Source of the DNA: Oryzias latipes
Taxonomy: Eukaryota; Chordata; Actinopteri; Beloniformes; Adrianichthyidae
Assembly: GCF_002234675.1 (NCBI RefSeq)
Contig: NC_019875.2
Location: 22,934,299-22,998,298 of the forward strand
Reading direction: 5' to 3'
DNA: 64,000 nucleotides
In this document: one piece after another, positions 50,826 to 64,000 of the stretch
How the letters are laid out: every line of letters begins with the position of its first letter
How positions within the stretch are numbered: the stretch's first letter is position 1
Translations under genes and position numbers: made by a program
The notes under the pieces: generated by a model
Told to the model about the DNA's origin: nothing
Database searches by the model: none
The model's input: only the letters and a program-made list of their open reading frames with translations

Positions 50826-52032
50826 ATTTATTTGCAGTACAGTACAATCTTCTATAGAGGATTACCACATTGTTTATGCTAAGCATTTTCATAGATTTAT
50901 CAAGTATAGCTGCAAAATTCAAGTTTTGGTTTTAGCCCTAAAAGCCCTGGATCCATGGCTCTTTTCCAAACTCCTTTATCAAATCTTAGTTTTAAAAAAT
51001 AAAGCCGAGCTTTTAGAAAATAAAAGCCCGGCTTAACATTCACAGAATACTCTAACATACCTCCGAGAGATTCTCCTTGATGTTTGAAGAGTTGTGAGCA
51101 TTCATACGCAGGAACCAGCAGCTCAGAACCAAAACACGGGTGTGTCTTACATATAAAATTTAAATAAATGGCAACCAGTCATCATCAAAGCTCTCCTAGG
51201 TTCTCTTCATTTCTCAACATCAATGTATTCACAACATCTATGAAACTGAAATGTGAGCGCAGACAGACCTTTAAGCAGCTCCACACGTGTAACACACAGA
51301 TACAGTACGATAGTTTTTCTTTAACAAAGCAGACAAATGTGAGAACACACTAATTAGATGGAAGACAATACAATGCAAAGGCTACTTACTGCATAGTTAT
51401 AGCTTGTATCAACGATAATGCTTACAAACATTCATCAGAATAAAAGCAGCAGCTAAGCAAAGACTTTAGACCACTTCCTGTGTGGAAAAAAAAGAGCTAC
51501 TAGTGAAAAAGAAAAAGAAATGGCTACAACTGTAGCTCTGGACTAAGCTGGGCATCACGGCTGCCAAAACAAAAACAGGAATACAAGCCTTTGGCTCAAA
51601 CAGAATTCACAGATGATTTCATGACCCACTATTGCACTTCACCTTAACAAAAGGTCACCTGTCGTTCTGTTTACATTCAGCGAGCGACATAAAAAAAGTA
51701 ACAACGCAAACGCAGCAGAAACAACAAAAAAAACAGACCGTTTACTGTCATCTAAAAACTACAATCACACAATCAAATGTGAAAACATACAAACACCACG
51801 CAGTGATTTAATCAGGCTCATCGGCAAGGAGATGTCACCAGCTAAAGCCGTAGTAGAGTTGTCTTCTTTTACCAAAACCCCACACCCTGTACCGTTGTTC
51901 AGAGCCCTGTGTAGAAGTGCGGCTTTCTTTGGAGCAGCCTGTAAACATGTTTCAGTGCAACTCCTGTCTATAAGTGATGGCAAACTGAAAAGAAAACGAA
52001 CACGCTGCTCTCTCTGAGCATCTGAAGACGGG
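50826..52032 (-). other. prkab2: Likely prkab2 3'UTR
   Basis: Directly follows the prkab2 stop, with no exon or recognisable repeat. The nearest good minus-strand polyadenylation signal is at its left edge. Extent inferred. Confidence 0.45.
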
Positions 52033-54480
52033 TTAGATGGGTTTGTACAGCAGAGAGGTGACATACTTCTTCTTGTATCTGTGAGTAGCACTTAGCACCA
52101 TCACTCCATCCTACACAGAAGAAAAAAAAAAACAAAAGGGTTCAAGAGCTGCAACTCTGGAAGAAAAGAAATTGCAAAAATAATACAAAGTTAAAACTGC
52201 ATCGTCCGCCCATTTTTTTGTGGAAAATATAAAAAAGCTGCCTCTTTTCAAGGTCAAAGGTCAACAACACTTTGGTTTGGGTAGCAGACTTAAAACGCCT
52301 AATTTCATACTCCTCATGGTTCTGTGGCCATCCAATAATAATTTCAAAACTTCCTTTGGATAGCCCCGACTCGTGTGTTTTGGTTTTGTTGATTTTTTTT
52401 TTTTGCCTCCTTTCATTTTTTGACAGTTTCGCCTGCTGTCATGTCATCATTTTTTGGAGGTGGAGGTGTCGTGTGCAAAGTTTGGGGAGTTTTTGAGAAT
52501 GTGGCAGGGGTGACATTTTCACCAAAACATGCAGTAAGAAAGAAGAACTGTAAAAACAATCAGGTCCTTGCAGTCCAGGGCTAATTAAATGAAGACAAAC
52601 TAGAACCAAAACTGTCACGATCAAAATTCAACTCAGCGACACTGAGGAAAACTAAAAAGATGAGGCAAAGAGGCAGATAAAAAATATATATATATTTTCC
52701 AATTTAAATGGAAAATTCTGTCTAAAAGCAACATTGTAACAGTGAATGTACCTTTATTGAGAGAGCGTAAAGGTGATTTAGCATGACGTGGTTGGGTTCA
52801 GGCAGCAGAGCAGGGTCACACTGAAGTGCAGAGACCAAAAAAAAACACAAAGATTATTGTTCAGAGAAACAACAGCAACATGGAAGCAGACGGAATTGAC
52901 AGTAAAAGGATGAATCACTGAGAAAACGTAAAACACTGACTGATATGTTGGTGTCCTTGTTAAGAATGACTTGAAGCAGGTGAGGGGGGAGAATCGGAGG
53001 GGCTTTGAAGTGCTTTTCGGGTCTGAAGATGTACTGCTCTTGTCCGTACGGACCTGGAGGCGAGCTGGACAAGTCTGGAGACATGAAGATGTGTTCAAGG
53101 CCGAAAATGTACCAATCTATTTAGGCGAGCAGCAAGAGAACAAGATCTATCACAGGAGACGCACCTGATGTGTCCGAGCACTCCAGGGAGTCCACCTGCA
53201 GCGCGTCAAACACCTCAAAGTCAGACTTCTTCACCTGGATCAGGTTGTTGATCGTTCCCAGCTGGCTGGTTACCACCGGCTGCAAAACAGCAACGATCCT
53301 GAAGTTAATCATCTAACATGTCAAACATTAACACCTTAAAAAAAAACACAACTGCTATGACAAGCACCAAATGCTAAATGAAGAGACCAAACACACAAAT
53401 TAACTTTATTTATAAAGCACTTTTCATTCTACAGTGAAACAAAGTGCTTTACAGACTTAACCCCCTGACGGCCCAATTTATTCCCAACAATTTCACTAAT
53501 GCTTGTGCTTTTTAAGTTGATGCTAGATTAAGGTAAGTTTGAAGCAGAAGTTGTTTAATGAATATTTGCATGAATAAGGGGTAAAAAAAAACAATTAAAA
53601 ATGAAATTATAAAACATACAGAACCATCCTGTCCAATCTGTTTTAGATGGGTTAGTTGACAAGTTTTGACCAATGCCAAGCTTAAAATCTGTTCTTACTG
53701 ACTTATACTCCAAGAAAACATTTCCTATTGCTTCAACCATGTTACTTCATATTCAGTTAAGATGACTTGTTGCCAGCAAATTAGCTTGTTAACGCTTTCA
53801 GTTAATCCTTTAGGTTTTGATGTTGACTGCAACCCAGAAACCAGCAGAGCTCAAACTTTTTTCCACAAAAACTACAAGCACAGAAAAATGACTCGGGTAC
53901 CTCTGAAGGATCATGAACCCACTGTCCATCCACGAAAAACTTATACTGGTGCTCTCCTTCAGGCAGGTCCAAAATGGCAACAAAGTCATTATGGCTTTGA
54001 GGAGGGAAAGAAAAAGCAAACAATATTAAAACGATGACAAAACTTCAAAACACATTCGACACCAGTATAACTGATGTAAAACCAACGGTTTACCTTTTAT
54101 TCAGTGGAATCTTAGTGTTCCAGTTATTGAAAGAGCCTGCGATATAAACCTCCTTCCCCCCACCACCCCAGCGAATCACTGTGGGACGGGCCTGGGAGGC
54201 AGTTTTCACCAGGTCATCCAGATCCGGGGTGAATTCTTTATCTCCTAGCCCCTAACAGCAAACATAAATATTTATAATATGAAAGAAATGAGATTATATA
54301 GTGAAGTAGTTGGATTCCTACTTTAGACTCAGGTCCATAGGTGTTGAAGATGTTGGGATCATCTGTGCTGTCCACCATCTTGGTGCTGTGCTCCTGGTCT
54401 TTGTGGCTGCCGCTGCTGTCGGAACGATGGGCCTTGTTTCCATGCCGATCTCCAGATACCCTGTCACTTGTGTTACCCAT
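52033..54480 (-). CDS. prkab2: AMP-activated protein kinase beta-2 subunit, complete
   Basis: Seven coding exons: 54480-54322, 54251-54094, 53994-53901, 53279-53165, 53074-52941, 52820-52752 and 52110-52033. They total 807 nt, 268 residues (human 272). It is the scaffold of the AMPK heterotrimer. The N-terminus MGNTSDRVSGDRHG carries the myristoylation glycine G2 and matches beta-2 rather than beta-1. The carbohydrate-binding module holds W97 and W131 (glycogen contacts) and S106 in NKSHND, the equivalent of the activator-site serine. The C-terminus (SSSPPGPYGQEQYIFRPEKH; PPILPPHLLQVILNKD; YVTSLLYKPI) is the conserved alpha/gamma-binding domain. PVVTSQLGTINNLIQVKKSD also favours beta-2. All key residues are present. 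Upstream non-coding exon described separately. Confidence 0.95.
53400..53460 (+). repeat. Short interspersed-repeat fragment in a prkab2 intron
   Basis: Reads tttatttataaagcactttt and gtgctttacagact, part of a common teleost repeat. Nothing else is seen in the 0.6-kb intron (53280-53900). Confidence 0.4.
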
Positions 54481-54495
54481 GATGCTTCACTGCTT

Positions 54496-55964
54496 ACTGT
54501 GCAAAATATAGGGGGGAGAAACTCTTGAAGTGGGAACTAAACCATTATTTATAACACTTTTATGACAAATGTTCATTCATGTTTGCATTGAGGATATTTA
54601 TTATTCATATTTATCAGATGCTTTCTATTATTTTCTGCTTTCATAGAGGATTTTTGTCGTCTTTTCAAACAGTTTACAATGTAAGTCTTTTCTGAAAAAC
54701 TTGTTTTTCACTGAGCAGATTAATGCCAAAAAACAAACTTGAAACTATTCTGTAAACACAGTTTCACTCGGTTTCTTAAGGGCATGTAAATGCATCTGGT
54801 GACAGTTTTTCCTCTCCTTATTTTTCCTTTTTCAGTTATTAATTTGAACCAAGTAAAGAGCCAGACTGACTTCAACTCCCTTGCTAAAAAAAAAGTGAAC
54901 TCTGTAAAGATGATCTGATTTAAGCGAACTCTAGGATAACTTTTGTTTCATATTACTAAGAAATTACAAGAAAGTAATGTTAGGCAAAAATTGCTTAAGT
55001 ACCAAAGTAAGCTTTTTAAAAAATATTGTATCATAAAACATTGATAAGATTGGTTTAAGTTAACGACATGCAACTATTCTATAATAATCATAGTAAAATG
55101 TACTTTTTACTAAAAACCTAAAAGAGAATACAACTTCTAATTGAATTTTGATCACATGATGGTGCTTGTTTTCACAAGCATCACCTTTTACGTCCCCACA
55201 GAGACACTGATCCCCCCTCCCCCTACATAGAAATGAGCAGTATAAACCTTTCACACTATAATCAAGTCCATCACTTCAAATTAGTTTACAAGCTAAGATG
55301 TCTTAATTTTAAAGGATAAAATAGTAGGAGGTTTCAGTGAACAACATAGATAAACGATCAAATTAAAAAAGAAAAAACTAAAAGCTCAGGGCACAAAAGC
55401 TTCTATTTACTACAAAGGCGCAGGTGTTTGCTGAACACTGTAGACTGGTGGGTTCACCGTGACACTGCTGGATTCATGGAACACTGATCAGCCTTGGCTT
55501 TAGTCAACAAACAGCAAATCCTATTTCGCTTTATGTCACATTGTGTGACATTCACATATGTCACACTCTGGTTTTACAGAAAATAAACTAAAATTGTGTT
55601 ACTCGTGAGAGTTAAAGTTATAGCTATAAAAAACATCAAATCATCAGTTGTGATTGTTGTTTTTTTCTTCTTAGAACTAAGGATGATCCAGAGTCATATT
55701 TAAAAATAAATCAATCAAAAAACAAAACAGCCTAATGATGTGGAAAACAACGATACGTTTATCTTTAGATTATAAAGAAAATAAAAATATTCACAACAGC
55801 TAACCTACCCACGTTTAGAAGGTATTTTTAGCATCATGAACTATCAGTGAACTTCCCTGGACACAGATGGGTCCCTTCGAAAATCTGCTTTAACTACAAC
55901 CGAATGACTTGCGAATCAATAAAAAGCTTAGTTCGTATGACAAAACACACTATTTGTAACCTAC
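54496..55964. other. prkab2 5'UTR intron
   Basis: AT-rich, no repeat family or exon recognised. Confidence 0.45.
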
Positions 55965-56320
55965 CGTGGTAACTGCGCAGGACGCTTTTGCTGTGCCCGC
56001 CTACCTCGCGACTGTCCTGGTGAATATTTTTAGCTGCTGGTCGCTGTTAAAGTCAGCTAGCAGCTAGCTAGCTGTCACTCTGCTTTCGAACCGGGAACTC
56101 CTTTCACTGTGTAAATAACAACTAAAACAATTTAACTAATTTGATAGAGTACTTGTTGTTGTTTTTAGTCATTTAAAAGAACCGAAAAGGGTTAGAAGCT
56201 CGGCCTATCGCTGCTGAGGCGATGATTTGTGTTGAAGAGCAGCAGGAAAGTCTGTGACACCAGCGAAGATCCTCCCCTTTTTACAACTACGGCGGTCGGT
56301 AAAGGAAAAAAAGCAGTCAG
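55965..56320 (-). promoter_or_regulatory. prkab2: prkab2 non-coding first exon and promoter
   Basis: On the minus strand a donor (CACG|gtaggt) lies at 55964-55963 and pairs with an acceptor (tattttgcacag) ending about 54495, 15 bases above the ATG. That leaves a 1.5-kb 5'UTR intron. Sequence right of the donor is richer in C, G and CpG (ctgcgcagg, cctacctcgcg) and carries a ctagcagctagctagct word, consistent with a promoter. The start site is not fixed. Confidence 0.6.
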
Positions 56321-57890
56321 CCGCGACAAAAACAACATCCGGTAAACAAACAAACAAAAAAAAAAACATTTTTATGAAATTTTACAAATACTTAAATAAA
56401 TGTAATTAATTCTTTATTTGGTGTCGTGTCTCTTCTTAATAGTGGTTGTAGTAAAATTATCCAAATAATGTACAATTTAGTCAATGTAATTTTTTTTTAC
56501 AAATAAAATGAAATGAAATTAAAAGACATTTTTATACTATAAAATGTAACATATAGATGTATCAAGTATACTATTTATTTAATAAAAAAAAGATTTACCC
56601 TAATTTGCATAAAAAAATACAAATTATTGTGTTACTTAAGTCATTTAATGACGTTAATGCAATGAGCATAAGTGTTTCTCATTCATTTTAATATGTATTG
56701 TTGTCTATGTGTACTCTCGATTCAAAGTGATTAATTATTTAGGGGGGTTGTAATTACTTAATTTAATACACTGTATTTTAGGTAAAACAGCTGAGTTGAC
56801 ATCCCTGGCATTTTTCATTCTATCATAGCTTTTTTTCCATCAAGGTAAACAAAATGATTTAAATGACATTGTGGAAATGATAAGGTGTGATTCCCCCCCC
56901 CCTCCCCAGCAATTTGTTACTACAATATCAGCTCACCTATCACATCACAACTGCTTTGGTTGCGGGTGTTTATAAAATGTTTTAAAAAGTTTAAGTTACA
57001 ACATTAACTGAGAAATTGAATTTTGTTTATTTTTTAGTGAGCGTATTTCTGTCCAGGGCTGTACTGTGGCGGTGAGTGCTCTTAGTTCACAGCGAGAAGG
57101 TCCTTGTCCAAATACCAGCTGGGACCTTTCTGTGTGGGTTTTCTCCAGGCACCCTGGCTTCATGCTAAAGTCCGAAAATATGCTTTATAGGTTAATTGGT
57201 GAGTCTAAAGTGTCCCTTAGTGTAGCTATGAGTGTGTGGCTCCATTACCGACTGGCAACCAGTCCAGGGTGTACCCCACCTTCGCCCAACAGCTGGGACA
57301 GGCTCTGGGGACTCTGTGACCCCGAAAGGGATACAGCAGGTTAAGAACATCAATGGATTTATGTCCAAACACTTTTATTCTGTCACTCATTTTTAAATTT
57401 TAACGAAAGACCATATTTCTGATGTTCATTTTTGATATTCATGAATTTATTTGCCTAAATTTTTTACATGCTTTAATATAAAAGAAAAAAAATTGATACA
57501 TGACAGTATTATCCCCTGATATGTTTTTCATGATGCTATTTTCTTACTTTTATTTTTTAAAAGCCTCCTTTCCTTAAAAGACCAGACAGCCCTGATTGGT
57601 CAACATTTGCTGTAAAGCAGTTACTAATTGAGGCGTTTTCAACCTGATTCATATGGGCGAAGAAAAAAAAGGGGAAAAAATACATAAATTGTTTCTTTTA
57701 GCATTAAAGCCTTGCAGACTTAAAATCACCAAAATGGATAGTTCTGTATAATCTTTTTAACAGGACTAAACTGCAAAGCAAAGTACTTTAAATCCTTACA
57801 GCCTTAAGATATATAATTACAGGATTTCCTAAGATAATTTAAACCAAATAACTTATTTTTTTAGAATTTCATGGGGACTGTTTAATCAAT
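56321..57890. other. Intergenic stretch between prkab2 and slc25a24
   Basis: Very AT-rich, with a C-run (56893-56903) and the most complete SINE of the window. No exon. Confidence 0.4.
57058..57358 (+). repeat. tRNA-derived SINE, most complete (copy 4 of 4)
   Basis: Head with cacagcgagaaggtccttg in place of a B-box-like region, then gctgggacctttctgtgtgg, gggttttctccaggcaccc, ataggttaattggtga, ccagtccagggtgtacccc, agctgggacaggctctgg and accccgaaagggata. This is the ordered consensus of a widespread teleost tRNA-derived SINE. The polymerase III A box is degenerate, so it is probably silent. Confidence 0.7.
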
Positions 57891-59593
57891 AAAAGGTCAA
57901 ATTTACTAATTGCAATGGAAAAAGTTCCAATACCTAAAATCTGACAACATCAAGAGCAAATCATAAATATGCATAACAACTAAAGCCAAAGCAGTCAAAC
58001 TCTTTAAATATTCATAAATGCATTTTTTAACAAAACATAAAAGGCTAATAACAGTCTTATAGTAAAAATTTAAGAAAAAAGAAAACCTCCCACCTTTTAG
58101 CTTTAACATTTAAACACAGCACCAACCTGAACAGGTGAGTAACCCATGTTTTAAGGTCTTACTAAGGTCTTACTGGGTTGCAAAAATAGTCACACATGAG
58201 AGTGTTTCTCATCAGGAATTTCAATGCAATGACCATTTACCACTGTTTCATCAATAACTCAATAAATAGAATAACCGAAATCCTGTTCGTATAGTTAGTA
58301 CATAAATACAGCATATATTTATAAAGATTGAAAAAATCATGTTCACGGTCTGCATCAAGAGGCTTTAAGGCACATTTCATAAATTACCACCAGAAGAATG
58401 TAGAGTTAGTCATTTTCACATGTCAAGAAGGTGTGTCGTGAAACACATTGATTTTTTGAGGACCAGTTGGCTTAAGCTCACAGCTGCTGATTAGATCTTT
58501 GCGTTTCTGTCGTCACATTAAGGAAGGTGTTTGAAACTTAAGGGTTCAGTTGTGCCTCTGGGCTTAAAACTCAGTGTCACCTTTCACATTTCATAGCAAA
58601 CACAGCAAAGGACAAGAGTCAACCAACTCTGCAACAAAAAGATGTCTGTCTTTTTAACTAAAGTAATGCTGTGTCACAGTTTTTTAAAATCAAGCTTAAA
58701 GACCCACTCCAATTAAAATGGTATTTTTTGACAGGCTCTAGTGGCATTTTTCTGATGATGGGGGACTTAAATTCAGCAAATTAAGCTTAAAATGGCATTT
58801 CTGAGTATTTCTAAATTTAAATTGTTGTGAATTAGGAACAGATGAAAAAGAAAGATACCATTTGTTACGAAGAAACTACAATGACTAGGCAACAAGCTCC
58901 CGGCTCCGCTCCATTCCAACACAGCCACTTAAAGACAAATAGGTCCATGTACGTCTTTGTTTTCCTCATCCAACCTGGCATCTGGCTCAAAACTGTCCAA
59001 TATTCATTTTTCTTGTACCACTGTTTGGTTGGGGGTGTGAGGGGTTGTAAGCACGAGGGAGAGAGTGTAAAAAGCTGAATAGTGGGGAAATGGGGGCAGG
59101 CTCACTCCGAACTAACGTTTCTGCCCACAACTTAGAGAGGAATTTCTAATGAACCACTGCCGTGCTGCAGAAAATATGTTCTAAAATACGATAGGTTTTT
59201 TGTTTTTGGCTAAAAACGTCATAGTTACACTTGGAACACTTTCAAAATATCTCACATGATGATCGGAGTGGGTCTTTAAAATAGAAACGCAGCATAAACA
59301 AATGACTCTTAAACTATTTATATCTATAGAACTGTATGGATTAAACATTGTTTAAGACTCAGTTGGAAAGGAGTGTTTCATGTGCAACCTCGAGGTAAAA
59401 ATGAAAGCATGCGCACCACAACTGATTTAAAATATACTGTAACTACTGGCAGGCAAGTCTTACACATACAGCTTTCATTCCATCCACCAATAAAATCATG
59501 CTTTGTTAGCTTTTTTTTTGGTCCTTTAGAATTTTTTCTTACATCTTCAAGTCTTATAAATACAGTGAATGTTCTTTGTAGTCATATGCAGTA
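57891..59593 (-). other. slc25a24: Likely slc25a24 3'UTR
   Basis: Follows the stop codon with no other gene before 57.9 kb. It contains the TIR element at 58697-59279. End point inferred only. Confidence 0.35.
58697..59279. mobile_element. TIR element with GACCCACTCC ends (copy 1, complete)
   Basis: The left end cttaaagacccactccaat and the right end ggagtgggtctttaaaat are near-perfect inverted repeats of about 15 bases, 580 bases apart. TTAA-like bases flank both ends. The interior shows no transposase. Fragments of the same element occur at 45838-46190 and 41570-41665. Best read as a non-autonomous DNA transposon. Confidence 0.75.

Positions 59594-64000
<4,407 letters not shown>

Overview
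This is nuclear DNA from a ray-finned fish, most likely a percomorph teleost. The evidence is intron-split vertebrate genes with fish-type paralogue content, AT-rich introns, and fish-style dispersed repeats (tRNA-derived SINEs, L2/RTE-like LINE relics, short terminal-inverted-repeat elements). I cannot name the species. No tRNA, rRNA, CRISPR array or prokaryotic feature is visible. All exon models were built by hand from splice sites, reading phase and remembered family sequences; nothing was aligned by program.

Layout, left to right. (1) About 29-2435, minus strand: the 5' part of a TM6SF-family (EXPERA) membrane protein gene, with its 3' end outside the window. (2) 5243-9506, plus strand: four small genes for single-pass membrane proteins. 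They form two paralogous pairs: two micropeptides of 47 and 54 residues, then two two-exon genes of 184 and 146 residues sharing a YIPP-x-RDAV / GHLIKDL / DW-x-FG core. I do not recognise either family, and these are the best candidates for something undescribed. (3) 12056-48335, plus strand: a complete myomegalin (pde4dip) gene of at least 47 coding exons. Every junction I list keeps phase. It has three alternative starts: a CDK5RAP2-like N-terminus, an MSNSYRTL start directly upstream of the CM1 gamma-tubulin-complex motif, and a cysteine-rich EB1-type first exon at 30175. Predicted lengths are about 2254, 2209 and 2392 residues. A short form may end at 35605. (4) 52033-54480 coding, minus strand: AMPK beta-2 (prkab2), complete at 268 residues, with a non-coding first exon near 56 kb. 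It converges on pde4dip. (5) 59594-64000, minus strand: slc25a24 (SCaMC-1), carrier domain complete, with the N-terminal EF-hand part beyond the right edge.

PDE4DIP and PRKAB2 both lie at human 1q21 and SLC25A24 at 1p13, so the right part of the window looks like conserved linkage. The genes do not form one pathway: myomegalin is a centrosome/Golgi microtubule scaffold, AMPK beta-2 an energy-sensor subunit, SLC25A24 a calcium-regulated mitochondrial ATP-Mg/phosphate carrier, and TM6SF proteins act in ER/Golgi lipid handling.

Introns and intergenic stretches hold many repeats: four copies of one tRNA-derived SINE, two inverted copies of a TIR element beginning CCCTTGTGCTATCC, three copies of another TIR element (one in the likely slc25a24 3'UTR, one nested in a LINE), and several LINE relics.
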